A stretch of 64,000 bases of DNA from Syngnathus acus. Lineage: Eukaryota; Chordata; Actinopteri; Syngnathiformes; Syngnathidae. Below, piece by piece: positions 26,861 to 41,200 of the stretch (position 1 is the stretch's first letter; every line of letters starts with the position of its first letter). The stretch spans positions 3,347,967 through 3,411,966 of the forward strand of contig NC_051091.1 in NCBI RefSeq assembly GCF_901709675.1, read 5' to 3'. The translations under genes and the position numbers were made by a program. The notes beneath the pieces are model-generated. The model saw only the letters and a program-made list of their open reading frames with translations. It was not told where the DNA came from and ran no database searches.

Positions 26861-26930
26861 CCTCGCTCACATTGCATGGAATATATATGGTTTTATGGAG
26901 CAGCTCACAAGCAAATAGTAATAGATCAGT

Positions 26931-27160
26931 GGTCCCCAACCTTTTCCTTCTAAATGTACTTTGCACATGCCGATCACTTGCATGGACTCTGCCGAGTCAT
27001 TTCTGCTTCTTCGCGTATACTGTGGGCCTCGAGTTTCTTCCGTGCACACAGTATGACCATGCTTTGACCTAGACTTGCTCTGGGCACAAAACAATAGGGC
27101 CTCGGGTGTTTATCAACAATTAGTTGGATCCGTACACACTGAGAAAAAAAACAAGAGTCG
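26931..27160. other. Spacer with hAT-type end (cagtggtccccaacc)
   Basis: The motif cagtggtccccaaccttttc at 26931 is a typical hAT MITE end; no partner end was seen. The rest is unique-looking sequence up to the probable cntn4 3' end. Confidence 0.4.
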
Positions 27161-27164
27161 GGTT

Positions 27165-29161
27165 GTTATATAAATCAATATTCTTTATTAACACAATATA
27201 AACAACAAAGCAAGAGAGGAAGCCCTCGTGTTGAGCAGACAGGACATGTCCGAGAGGCTGACTTACTGAAGCGTGGAGTTGGCGCCAATGGTTGTTCAAA
27301 TGTCGAGGTACACGTACAATATACACAAAACTCTACCGTGCACGAACCATATGAATGCCGCACGGTCCTGAATTGAAGTCACTTTGTCAGGAGCAAGTTA
27401 ACTAGTATGCGCAGTCATGCTGAGCAACAGTTAGCAACAGTATGAAACAGAATTATACATAAAAACCAAGTACGGCCTCTTTTTTTAGAAACTGTTTTTT
27501 TTCATATATAAATGATTTGAAGTGTACAAAACCGTATATTACATATCCACTGATGCATGATTCTGCGTAGCTTACAGTCAGTCACACTTCCCTAAGAGCT
27601 ACATACAGGCTGTATAGCACCTGTGCACAGCCGTCCCACGTGGCGTCAGGAGACTATGAGCGGAGAAAAGGAGAGATCAGCAGCATTGTCATTGAGCATT
27701 GTCTTTCGAACACACCACTCTAAAAATGCACTGCACGAGGCCTCATATTGCCACACAATCCCTCAACTGAACTTAGCTCCCGATCAGCCCTTGCCACCCT
27801 TCCTTCTTAAGAAGCTGACAACATGGACGCCTGTCAAAACAGCAGCACAAAAACATCACCACGGCTGCATCGTAGCTCTACCATTCTACTGTCCTCGATA
27901 TACATTATGATCATAAGTTAAGGCTCTTGAAGGACCTGAGGATTTTGAAGTAATGATGAGGCACACAGAAGGCAAAGAATCGCTATTCACACGGGGGCTA
28001 ACCCAAAGAAAGGGGAGCATGGAACAGCCACCAGAGAATGAGAGAACCCCCAGTGGACAGTACGCCACTGGTGGTGGTAGCAACGGTCACAAATATGTTT
28101 TTTTTTTTTTTAAACTTGAAGAGGGGTTCATTTAGCAAAACGAATTGGTACTACAATCTTTGCATGCTAATCCTTTACGTCCAGCTTTTTTATTAACCCC
28201 ACCCCTCAGATGGACCTCAAATATTCATTCATGCTTAAAACAGTTCTGCTATGAAAATGTATTTCAAAGGTGTATCTGAAATAAAAAAATTGAAGCAATT
28301 GTCAATGTGTGCGTAACTCGATTGCATGAATTGCTATGAAAGTGGACGCACATCGTTTGTTCAGTACAAAATGCTCATATTGTGAATTATTTCCTCTCAA
28401 TTTGACACCATATTGTTGGATTGCACACTTGACTGGTTTGGTAAAGCATTAGCATGTCTTGTTTACGAACAGAAAGAGAAAGAAAAGAGAGATGTAAGTC
28501 ATCTCATATGATAGCAAAGGATGACCAAATAATACAGGGCAAAAATTTGAAAGCGTGGAACTGTAGACATGGAGTAAATATCTTTGACTGGTCTTTGTTG
28601 TTGGAACATATTCGCCTAAGGTATTCAAACATATTTGGTAATACGTACGCCAAACTACTTTACCAATACGTTCGGACGGCTTTGCAGGATCCACACAGCT
28701 CGGTCAAAAATAGTTACCCCACATTGGCAGTTCCACGTGACCATAAAAAACGTATATGCATTAAGATCAAAATCAAGTGGTCCGATTGGCTATTAAATAT
28801 CTTCACCGCCTAGTGGAAAATTTCGATCTGGCACTGTTAGTTGTCACCTCAACATGCCTAAATTGCTCAAACACAAATGTAAAGCTTGGGATGTCGTACC
28901 AAAAAAAAACAAAAAATGCACACAAACGCACACAACATTTTATTTCTCCCGTTCTTATGAAAGCTGCTTTGGTAACATCGTAGTCATGACATCTGTACAT
29001 CTTCCTCATGTAGACAAGGCGCTGCAGAGAAAACCTTCGCAAATGTCCCAGTGGCATGTTTTGTATTTGTATTTTCATGGGTGTATTCCGTTCGTCTCTA
29101 GAACGGAATGAACGGGTAGACTGTCTCCACTTCAGATGCAAGGTCTGTCTGGGGCTGTTTG
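27165..29161 (-). other. cntn4: cntn4 3' UTR
   Basis: About 2 kb between the cntn4 stop codon and a canonical polyadenylation signal. It has no open frame of note; an A/T-rich tract of about 14 bases lies near 28098. The extent is inferred from the signal at 27184-27189; earlier signals (AATAAA-type near 28187 and 28939) could give shorter forms. Confidence 0.5.
27184..27189 (-). terminator. Possible cntn4 polyadenylation signal (AATAAA on minus strand)
   Basis: tttatt on the + strand, reading TTAATAAAGAA on -, about 2 kb after the cntn4 stop codon and just before the repeat block. Confidence 0.5.
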
Positions 29162-29253
29162 TCATAAAGATGTCCGTGCAGTGAAAGACAGCGCTATTGT
29201 ACTGAGGGCTGAGAGAGTGGAGACCTTGGACGCTGAGCCGACTGCATTGAGAC
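29162..29253 (-). CDS. cntn4: cntn4 last exon: GPI-anchor signal and stop
   Basis: A 92-nt coding part with acceptor atattttcag. It encodes [20 protein letters not shown] then LSFTARTSL and TGA (29162-29164). The small-residue stretch GSAS followed by a hydrophobic tail is a GPI-attachment signal, and [15 protein letters not shown] identifies CNTN4. Confidence 0.96.
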
Positions 29254-32200
29254 CTGAAAATATAATGAGAAGATAAAGGGTTAACCTCCCCTAACCCTAA
29301 ACCAAACCCAGATATGCTCAACATTTTACTTATCTTATTCAAGAACTACTTTGTCTCTTATGTTTTGATTAGCATTAATTGCATGCTTTTACAGAAATGG
29401 TTTTACTGGTTTTACATTTAATGTAGAGGTGTGGTGGTGGGGTGGCAAGTAAAAACAGATATTTCCCCCAATTTATGCAAAAGTTTAAAAAATATATGGC
29501 TCTTTATAATTATTGTTTGTAGAGCTTATTTGAGCTAGATTTGCTCCATTTGTATGGTCTACACCAAGAGTGGGACGATATTATCCATATGTATGCCAGT
29601 TTCTTTTAACTTAATCATACTCAAACACATCTTAATACAATATTAATAACAGTAATAAAAACAATTTAATGCACACAGGACCAAACTATTCTTTTCCATT
29701 TTTCCAGTGGGAGTAAGAACAGCCTTAAGATCTGTTCTAAGTTGGAATGCCTTTGACTTTAGAGGTTGCACTATATTTTGTAATAATAATAATAATAATA
29801 ACAATAATAATAATAGTACATTTTAATTCTGATGTACTTTACCATCGCCAATCAAATCGCAAAGTACTACAGTAAAACATGTCTACTAACAGACTTAAAA
29901 GCTACAACAGAAAAGACAATTATAGTGAAATAATTTGCTGTTCCTTATGGTCTTTAATGACACGAAGGTCTCATGTAGGACTCGCTCGCTCTCTCTCTCT
30001 CTCCTCCAGATGATGATCACTAATCTCTCCTGTTCAGGCAGTCAGCGGGGGAGCAGATAATGCAGCTCAGCGGCTCAGAGGACACTAACTAGCTCTCCAC
30101 TGACCTGCTATCCTTGGGATGGTGATCTGCCGACTACTGCTGCCTTCCCCTCCCTCGCCAAAGGGTTTGATCTGGATGATATAATCCTCATCAGTGGGCA
30201 GGGAGAGCTCCACTGAGGTGGTGTTTGTCTCCATGACATTGGGATGGCTGTGTTGGTTCTTTTTGTACAGCACCTAAACACAGTTAAACCAGGTCATGAG
30301 TTCAAAAAAGACCCAAAAATGAAAAGAAATGATCCACAGATCGAGAGAAAAGGTAACAGGATGCTTACTTTATAACCCGTGACCTCCGACTCATTCTCCA
30401 GGGCTTTAACCTGCTCCCAGTTTAATATGATCTTGGAGTTGGATGTGTTCCACATCACTTTACCGGGAGGCTGGCTCGGTGCTGAGGAAAAAAACAAAAA
30501 CAAAAAAAATACAAACTTTGTTCACGCCGAGTAAAAGGTGTCAACGCCTCGAGCGGTTGAACGATTTGCTACATACGTGGTTTTTTGGTGGTAATGTTGA
30601 CGGTGGTGCTGGGCGGACCGGCTCCTGCTGTGTTGTACGCTCTCACCGAGATGTAATATGTGGTGCTGCCTTTGACACCCTGAATAATAGTCAATGTCTG
30701 ATTCCCCACAGTTCGTAGCACGCTGGCCGTGTCTTCCTTTTCCCTTCGGGTCCAGTACCTCAGCTGAAAATCAACAAGGCATAACAAGTCCAACAGAGAC
30801 ACTTTGAAAAGATTCTGCCATGTCCTCTCAGTAAACCGGTAGATGTCAAAGCAGCTGGATGGATGCAGTGTGTTAGCTTGTGCATCTTTGTGCAATACGA
30901 TCCACCCGGAGGATACTTTAAGATGAGTGATGTGAAAATAAGGGTAAAGAAATAAAAGGAGCAAAATATTCAACAAATTGCTGCACACAAATAGTGCTAA
31001 CAGGTTTTCTTTGTCACCGTGTTTGTCAGGGCAGAAACAGCAGACATGCTTCATGTCCCAAATATAATTTGACTTTCCTTGCAAGGATGATTTGCTCAGA
31101 CCCTGCTCCAGTGTTGACTTTTAGCGGTCAACATTTTCTATTCCTGCCACTTTATGCACTCTGCAGAAAGAAACGGCTCCTTTGTTCACATCCCGGATTG
31201 CAGAGTTAAAAGAACTGAACGTTGGATTCAAAGTGAAACGTTCTTTCCCTTGAAGCAATGCGGAAGAACGATAATCAGTATGGGTTACATCACTTGGGAA
31301 AGCAACAAGGGAAAAAACAAAGATGAACCCCAAAGCCTTGGTCCATTATGCATGCAGCAAGCTATTATCTCCTTTGCCCAAGGTATTGTACATTAGCCGA
31401 AGCCATTCATCAATAATGGAAGGGAACAAGATTCAAGTCTACCAACACGGACTGAAAGCAGACCTATAGCGCAAACGAGACACGATATATGATTGTTGTT
31501 TACCTCGTAGCCCAGCACTCGTTTCTTACTGGCGTTCCAGGGAAGAGCTTTCCACGAAACTTCAATCTGTGACGCCGAGAGGCTCTTGGCACGGACCCTC
31601 GTGGGTGCTCGGCTGGGTTCTGAAATTGAAGTATAAAGACTTCACAAGCGGCTCTGTTTTTTTGATGACCACTCAAAGTGGGAACATTAAAAAAAAAATC
31701 CCTGTTATCTTTTTTTTTCGTTCTAATTTTTCTCAGAGGACCGGCAACATGCATTTCCTCAGAACCAGAGCTACTCTTCTGACCAGATGCATTAAAAACC
31801 GCTCAGCATTTCAAATAGGACCGAAGGCAGAATTCTCACCTTCCTCTGCAGAGTAGATGGTGGTGACGGGTCCGAACGGACCTTCTCCCTTGTTGTTGTA
31901 CACGCCCACCTTGACGTGAAAAGGTGAAAAAGGCTGGATGCTTTCATTTTTGAAGACATATTTGGAGGTTTCTGCGGAGGGCACGGCAGCCTGCATCCAG
32001 CCTGTGGCACCGTGAGGTCGGAAAGCCACAACGTAGCCGAAGCCCGGTCCATTTTGGAGCTCTTCGGGAACAGGCTACGAAAACAAAATGCAGCCATTGA
32101 CTGAATCAACAGTGCTTTGATGCCACACACGCTCATGCCGCAAATATTCACGACCACTAATGGTGAGGTTGAGCTCACAGAGGTTAATTATTTTTATTAA

Positions 32201-35200
32201 TTAAGTGCCCCATATGCCAGTGACAAATGGCATATATATTATAACTATATTATAAATATATTATACCGTGTTGTGCCCCTGAACAGAGAGCAGGAACATG
32301 TAGGCAAGACATATGAAGGGAATTACTCTTAAGGTTTGTTTATAGACATTAACTGAATTACTCCAATATGATAAATAAAGCATAATGCATATTGGAAAGA
32401 AAAAAAAATGTGGTCAGTCAGTCATCTGAGTCGCCGCAGATTATCAATAACAAAGAGAGACATGAATTTTTCCTTTTTCTTTTGATTCTTCTTCCTAGTG
32501 ATTACTGGAAGGCAGAGCATAATTTTGCCCTTTTGGTGTTGAATGTCATGTTAATTTTAGGGCTGCTCTTAGAAGAAAAGCTTTGCCCAAGCAGATGCCT
32601 AAAATTAATCTTCCACATAATGAAATGTTAGCAACGATTCGGAGGAGTTTTACAGCTGGTGCTTTATTACTTTCAACTGCCTGATTTATTACAGGATTGA
32701 AAGGTGTAAAATAGAATGAAATAATACAATTAGGGAAAAGGTTAAAAAGGCTGAATTTGATGATGCTTTTCACAATGAATGTAATTATCTTTTCCAAACC
32801 ATGAAACAATTTCTTCTCATCACTGACAGCAAGTCATTTCTCTTCATTACAGAACACACACACATAGTGTCTGAAAAGATTACATCTGGTAGAAACCACC
32901 ACTGGGTGACAGGTCTCGAGCGTGCTTGCTTACCTCCCATGTGATCACTAATTCGGAACGACTCCCACCGCCACCGCTCACACTAGCCGGAGTGACCTTT
33001 GGAGCTGTTGAAAAAAACAAAAAAGCAGTTGGCCGATGTGATGTTGAAAACCGACATGGGACAAAAGTTTGTAAGAGTGAGAGGAAGACCTATTGCTTAA
33101 GTGTGTGGCCGTCTGGATTATAATTTTACATCTGATCTCCATCTTTGAACAAAATCTCTTCTGGGAAATTCAGTGATGAGCAGAGAGACAATTGGAAAGA
33201 GTGGAAAAATATACCGTATTTTCCGGACTATAAGGCGCACCTAAGAGCCTAAAATTTTCTCAAAAGCCGACAGTGCGCCTTATAGTCCAGTGCGCCTTAT
33301 ATATGGACCAAATTCCTAAATTTAAACTGGCCCGAAGCATTGTGTCATGAAATCAATCATAAGACTCTGAATCATGAATCAAAAAGACTATGGATCATTA
33401 TTTTGTGATTATAAAGTAATTTGTTGCATCTGAAGTTGAAATAAAAAAGATAAAATGGAGAATGATTTGATTTGGATTAAAAATCTGACATGATGCATTA
33501 ATGGTGCGCCTTATAGTCCGGTGCGCCTTATATAAGGACAAAGTTTTAAAATGGGCCATTCATTGAAGATGCGCCTTATAGTCCGGTGCACCTTACAGTC
33601 CGGAAAATACGGTACATAAAAACATGCAATTATTTTGTGGGGAACAAAAGCAACATCAAAAAGACAGGCAAATAGTTTCTTCTGTACCGGTTCCCTTTGT
33701 CTTGGCTTGTTTGGATGGCCTGCTGGGTTCGCCAGTCCCAACAATGTTGCTCGCCAGGACTCGAAACTCATAGTCCACCCAAGGGCTCAGGCCAATTACA
33801 GTCGCTGTCAGACGGTGGCCACCTACCACTTTGGGAACTGCAAAACAAAACATAAAACAAAGGCTGCCTTCAGCGTCGAGATACTTTGCGTATATGTAGG
33901 AGTGCGTCAGCTTCAAACTGTGCTGAAAGTTGACAGACGAGGAGGAGTAACACTTTATGAAGCTTCGGTGTATTAATTTATCCAGACAGATTTTCACAAC
34001 AAAACTTTGACTCACGATCCGTAATATAAATGTGTTCTGAAAAGCAAAAGAGGCAGACCCATCAAGCTTATTACAATCCACGGCACGCAGCCAACATTGA
34101 CCAGGTGTAATCCCTCACAAGGACTGCCGGAGAGTATACGTCCCATCCCAACAGATAAGAAAACCATGAGACAGACTAATTCACCAAGCAGATCCCACCT
34201 TTTGGCTAAACTGTCCTTAATTCACAGCATATCAGAAGAACAAGATGCACAGTCCAGTACGACCGCATGATTGCATCCAGGCATGGATACTAAGAGGTGC
34301 TGCTCAAGAGGACATGAGGTGGAAAACACAATCCATCAGCGCTATCATTTAACATCACATGACAGAATCTGCGCTGGCTTTATCGTCGGGATGGGATTCC
34401 TGTTTCAAGATTCCCAGGAGACTGATAAAATGGTGGCCAACGGTCACGCTACGATAGAGCCCCATTTGGACTCGGGATAAAAAGTACATCAGCGGGGAGC
34501 CAGAATGAAGAGCGGCCTCCCTCGGTGTGATTAGAAGAGGCCACGCCCGGTTGGAGAGAGCTTACCTGTGGAGACAGCCTGCCACCCCAGGGAAAATGGT
34601 GTCCTGGCCTGGATGGTGTAGGCAGTAATTGGACTGTGATTATCAGCACCGGGCCTCCAGGACAGCGTCACTGTGGTATCTGTGATTTCGTCGACTTGGA
34701 TGCTGGTGGGAGAGCCTGGGGGACCTGGGAGCAAGCGAGAAGAAGCGAGAGGGAGAGGGAATGTAAATGAAGAAGCCACAGAGAGATGACGGCCAGACTC
34801 ACATTGGTTTTTAGCACCTACGGCCACTGTCACAAAGTCAATTCGCTCAGCAAACGTTGGGAGCTATTCTGTCTAATTAGACGGTAAAAATGGTTCAACC
34901 TAAAGCAGATAAATTGCTATTTGGTTTTTCCTTCCTCTCGACTTTTCCATTTCATTTGTGAGGCATAAGCCTCACTCCTGGGGGTCCAGCAAACACGACC
35001 CCCCCCCCCCCCCACAAAACAATTAGGAATATTCTTGGAGAGGATGCTTTTAGTTTTGCTTACCTCTGACAACCAAGTCGACAGCAACAGAGATACTGTC
35101 CACCTTGGTCTGCACGGCACACGTGTATTTCCCAGCATGCCTCAGCTGGATGTTTCGAATCATAATATCTCCTGCCGAATGCTGCTGCCATTCAAATAGA

Positions 35201-38200
35201 AAATCACAAACAGACACAGATATATGCAAGGTAAATCTCATTACGCTAGCATTTCCACAATGCAGCCGCATGGGAGCACAAACCTCATTTCCGTGTTTGA
35301 TTTGAAAATTGAATCTGTAATTTCGCTATCAACCAGTTTCCCTCTCCCGTTTTCCGTAAGCAGACACTATGCATTGCATTTGTCCTGCAATTTTAATTAC
35401 AGAAAACGCAGCAGCACAAACCGCTTGCGCCTGATCCCCTTATAGGTCTTTCTCAGTTACAAGAAGCCGTTTGGTCTTTAAGGGAGCAATTCCCACCTTT
35501 TCAATATCACAGAGTGGAGCCGAGTTGCTCCTCTAATAAATTGGACACAGTGGAATGCTGTGGCACAATGACACTAACAATTCAGTGGAGTGCTTTTATC
35601 TGTGTACCAGGTGTGTCACGCAATCTTTCAGTACTGCAACCCTGGACTGTGTATTTTTTGAAACTACAGAAGCTGAATAATAAGGGAGAATTGATGGGTT
35701 TCAGCTCCAGGGTTTGCTTTTCTTTATTCCTAAATAAGATTAGACTTTCAAAAATAAGCCAATACGCTAAATATGTGCATTGCATGGTGCATTTATGCCC
35801 TCTGAAATACAACATGGGTTCTTGAGTGTGGATGGAGGATGGGTATGTAAATTTCATTTCCTGTAATTTTGTTATGTTTAAAATAAACTACAGGCATCAT
35901 GAATAATAAACTCGATACTAACATTCCCTCTGCACTGCAGCTGAATTTGTTATGACTTTGCTAAAAGAGGCCGGAGAATACTTCTGAAAAGACCAACAAA
36001 TCTTTTGGATAGGTCACAAGCAAAATTGTCTTTTATAAAGCCAGCAAGCACACTGCAATTTAGGGAAGTGCATCGATACTCCTGTTTCCTTGACATGCAA
36101 TTACCGTGCTCTACTCCGACTAGTAAGAAGAAAGATTGGGGGAGGAAAGCAATGAGGAATAGAGTCCAGTTTGAAACTAATTCAGTTAAAGCGTTTTAGG
36201 ATGAGGTGGAATGCAAATACGTAGAAGCTGTTGCCTTGAATCTGTTTGTTGATTGTGACGTGCTACGTTGTGTTTATTTACATTTTGTTCTTGAGATGAA
36301 ATGAAATGGCAGTTTCCAGTCATGCGGTGATGAAAATTTCAGAAAGTTTTGTCGTGTGTTATGTCAAATGTCACAGCTTAACTTACACCGCCCACTTTCT
36401 CAAAAAATCCTCCCTGGCTGCCGAAGTGGATGCGCTGCTCATTGAAGAACCAAGTGAAGGTGAGTTCCAGAGAGGGATCGTGGCTCACTTGACATGGTAG
36501 GACCACACTTTCGCCCACAGTAACGTCTAACGTTGCAGGCGGAGTGGTGATGATGGTGGGCTCTGGAGGAAAAAGAACACAACAGTTGCATCCAAGATGC
36601 TGCTTTTATAGGCCGTTGGAATTATTTACGACAGGAACAGAAGCTGCTTCCGCCAAAAGCTGCGCATTCCATCATCTACTTGAAAGTGTCAGACACTTAA
36701 TAGGGAGACATAAGGGACTAAGCACATGGCACAGGAAGTAACTTGCAAAGCTACTATTTGTTTTAGCCCAAGCTTTACGTCTGCTGGGATTTGAAGACAT
36801 GTCTCTCCTGCATTCTGAGTAGTCACAGTGAGTCACTGTCAACTCAGCCCGGAACTCCTCGAGACATTCCCAAAGCACCCCGCAAGAAAAACAGTAAACA
36901 CCGGTGAACATCTCTGAGAGCAGAGGCTCTTCTGAAAACTGCACTCGGGCACATGTCGCAGATGAGGCGGGTGAAGGACATGAGAGAGGCCAGATCAGAG
37001 AAGGAGGCTTTGCTCATCAAGTGAACAACAACCTCACCCTCTGGTGGCTTTTGTGATTATTTGAAATTGCCACTCACTCTGAACACAAGAGTCAGCTAAG
37101 CTTGTCCAATGATCCTTGGCAAAGTAGATTATAAAGTCTGGGCAAGTCATTGCTTTTGTCAATATTGTAAATAAATAAATAAATAAATAAAACACATAAA
37201 AACACATAAACACAAATAAATAAATGAACAAATGAACGAATACATAATAAATAGGTAAATACATAAATAAATAAATAAATAAATAAATAAGTAGTTTCAA
37301 TTTTTGTGGTCTTTTTGTTCCAGCTCTACAAAATAAGCAAACTTATTTGGTGGTGCTAATAAATACATGAAGCATTTGAAACCCCATCTGCAAACAAAAG
37401 TGTCAGGACGATGCCACCACCGCCGTATTTTGCAGTTTGCATTGTAAGGCCATTAACTTAAATGGGGGAGGCGAAGCGTGGGTGGCAATGAAACTCAATA
37501 AAAAACAAAAAGCTCAGCAATGTTGCTCCTCTTCCTATATAAAAACAACTCTAACCCCTGAAATAAATGGGCATCATGCTCCAAAAAAAAAAATCAATGT
37601 GCTGTATTTATACGCTGTGTATATATTTTTTAGGAATCCGCCTTGCAGTCAGATACGTAAACAAAGCAGTAGGATCGAAACACAATAAAAAGCTCAGGAA
37701 GAATCTGCAGGGACAGACTTAGTGTCAGGAGTATTTTACTCCTCTACCTACGCTACCCGCTAACATGCAATAAAGCTTCATCTGCCGTTTTAATCTCTCC
37801 GGTGGGGTTGTAGCATCCGCCTCTTCTCTCACATGAACTGCTCCCATCACAGTTCGCGTAACCTGATCTCGGTAAGCAGCTCACGGAATTCACGTTGACA
37901 CATGAGTGGCTTGCTTTATTGCCCTTCTCTCTCACCATTCCTGACAGATTATGTGGACAGGAAGGTCGGTGACATGGCCACACCGTGGGATTTGAAGCAC
38001 AACTTGATTGATTTTTGACATGTAAAATGGCTTATTGCCTCAACAAAGGAAACGATAGTAACCTTAGTTAGCTTGGTTAATCAGAGACACTCACACCATT
38101 TGAGTATTTCCCCCTTTTTACTCCTTCCCATTTATCCTTATCCATCAGTAAAATGCCACAAAATGTATTATACTGTAATTAACTTAACTAAATCAAACAT

Positions 38201-41200
38201 GCTAACCTAACTAAAATCAATCAATTGCTTGGTCTCATTATTCTCAATTTATAATCTTACAATCGTAAAAGTCTTTATCGTTATTCCCCAGACTGCGGTT
38301 TTTCATGAATGTTCACAAATCATCGTTGGAAACGTACTTCACATGTTTACCACTTTCATTTTCCATTTCCAGGTTACTACTGAAGGTTATTGTCCATTTT
38401 AATCGACCACCTGGCAGCTTGCTGATAATTCTACAATATAATCAGAGTTTATTAAAGAAATGTTTCATTTCTAAGAACAATCCTTGAGTCAAAGTTTCCT
38501 TGACACAAGAAAGAGAGTCAGAGTGATGCAATGAAGTAGAACAACTGAGAGTTGTTCGAGGGGATTTGGGGGAACATAGGCCTACGCAGCTTCTTTCAGC
38601 AAGACAATGCCAAGCCACATTTCTCATTTGCAGACTTGAAATCCTTTCATTTTCTCAAAAATTGTCAAAGCCTCTTATAGTCCAGTGTGATTTATGTATG
38701 TATTTAAATTGGACTTATTTACGTATTACTGTCCATTGAGAGTATGCCATGCCACATGTCCTGTTGGAACAGTGGTGCAAACATTAGAAAAAAAATGCTA
38801 GATTTTTCTTTTTTTTTTTTCTGTATTTCACAGATAAAAATAAAACCCGAGATAGACCGAGCCAAATCACTTCTGCACTATGCTATCCGAAAGAAACTAG
38901 AGCAAGAAAAGGTCAATTCTGATTACCCGTTGTCACACATATTTACTAACTACTAATTGGCGATGGCTCAGGCCCAGTGAAATCTAAATTCAGCCAGTAC
39001 CTGTCTAATCAAATGCAATTAATCTGGTAATATCCCCCAAGCGTTGGCATAATGTGGACCATAACAAGGTTTATTTATTGTGACTGCTCCTCCTTAGCTG
39101 TTTTCTACGTGACTCATATTCTGAATGCTTCCTGACAGGTATTTTTCAGCATTCACATCAGCAAAGTCAATTGGAATATAATACTGTCATCTCCCATAAG
39201 AGCTGCTCCCAACACACATTTGTCCCTCGCTAAATAGCTTTCCCATTCTCACCCAAATAATGCATGTAAATTACCCCATCACATTTATGAGACAATATCA
39301 AATGTGACAGAAAGGCACAAAATCATATTGGCCAATATTTGTACATCAGCTGCTTGTACAAAAGGAGGGAATGGGCCTGTCTCATAAAGTCCATAACGGC
39401 GACGTCTGTTTATGCTGAGAAGACATTACTGGGCACCCTGCCTCGCAGCTTCATTGGAAAATCACACATGCAGACAACAAGCCCAACCTGCGGCGAGCAG
39501 CACGTTTCAACCTGCCCGAGGGTGGATGCAGGAACACAATCCGATGATGCTCTTGGGGGAAAATAAAGATTGTGTGCTCAACAGAGAAAAAGAAAAAAGG
39601 AGTTGGTTATGATTTCTTTCAAAAGTCTCTAGCCCAATTGTAGCTTATGTCAAATCCTACACAGGTTTCATTTTTGTAGGGAGCGCTTACAGTGGGGGAT
39701 GGGGCACTTAACAACATAACCTTTTACCACGCAGGTTCGCTGAATTGATCCGTTGAGTCTTCACAAAATCTCAAAAGAATGTCGATAAATAAACAGCAAA
39801 CCATTTTGATTACTAGCCAAAAAAATAAATTCCCTGAGGCCAGCATGTAAAGATTATCAATGTGAGCTATCTAAAAAAAACACAACACTGACAAGGAAGC
39901 TCGAAGTGAAACAAATAGTAAGATTATATTTGAACCGGCAACCTTAAAAAGCGGGTTGTAGTGAGGCTACAGCTGACTAACAATGTCAACAAGTGCTCTA
40001 CAAGGTAGAGTAGGTGATAACAATGTCCCCAGTGGAAGGAGAAAAGAAAATCAGCAGTGTGCACTCAATACATAACACTTGATAGCCGGTTCGCATTCAT
40101 TTTTAATGAAGTATAATAAGTCACAGCAGCAGAGCAGGAAAGCAATCCCCGCTGCAGATGATCGAACAACATGAGGTCTTCTTCCACACAGACACGAGCA
40201 GAGGCAGTGAGGGCGTCTGCTCGGTGTTTTTAACACCTCTGCAAACATGCATGCATGGCCAGGTGACTCGGCTTCACTTGTCGAGACAGCTCTGCTCTTT
40301 ACGACAAGGGTGACCTATTAAAAAGGCGAATGTTGGTTCATTTGTGATTTTTTTATCCGTTTCAAGTTCACCATACAGGCGCTGTTTTTGTAAATTATTC
40401 CCATTCAGATGAAGCTGCAAAAGCGCCTGAAGACATGGGGATTTGCATATTGTGCCTGTAGTGCAACCGCGTGTCCGCCCTCCTTTTCAAAAATTTATTT
40501 TTAGTGCTGTGGTTGAGAATAGTTAGGAACAATCATTTACAGACATTATTTTCTCTCTTTGAAATGGCATTGTCAGAAATGATGGATGGATTGATGGAAG
40601 GAGAGAGGACAAGATAAAAGGACCAATCAATCAATAGATCAATAAATTGGCCCAGACACTTGGTTTGAGCTGCAATTCAAAGTACAGTGTCTTAGGATCC
40701 GAGTTAAATTTGTTCCACTTCCATGCTCATAACTCAAAACACACAAAGCACTCAAATGACCTTCCCCATTAAAATGAAATATTATTCATCAGTCCCATTC
40801 AGAAAACAAAATTGTTTAAATGAAAAGAAAAATGGCATTCTCTAATATTGTACTTTTGCACAATACTGAGTTTCGTTGAGTTCACGGCCACCATATTTAA
40901 CATTTTTTTCCAAGTCAAAGCAAACAATTGTCAGAAATGGCCTTTACCTTTCACCGTGATGCTTCCTGTGCTACTGGCCACACCAAACTGGTTCCTCGCC
41001 ATGCACGTGTAGAGCCCGGCATCTGATTTGCTTATGTTCCATATGCGAAGATTACCATTATCCAGAATGGAAACCCTGTGGTCAAAATATACAAATGGGG
41101 TGTTAAAAAAGTTATTGTTCAAGTACAGCACTGACACAAATTTGAAACAAACGTTGTATTCAGTGTGACATATACTCCTGTTATAAACCTCAAAATAAAT

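Larger units (their letters stand above)
25953..26930. repeat. 196-197-bp satellite, five units, each with a tRNA-Gln-like sequence
   Basis: The marker gggattYgaac occurs at 26014, 26211, 26408, 26604 and 26800, spaced 196-197 bp. Each unit reads tctatgataaaatatttt, the reverse-complement tRNA-like sequence, ggaaccctc, gaatatatatggttttatgg, agcagctcacaagcaaat, ggttatatgggg, cagcgcacgagcaactgtgt. The array ends near 26930. Confidence 0.93.

Noticed and set aside
23741-26930. CRISPR-like array of regularly spaced repeats
   Set aside because: Units are about 196 bp with no unique spacers, in a eukaryotic genome. It is a satellite.
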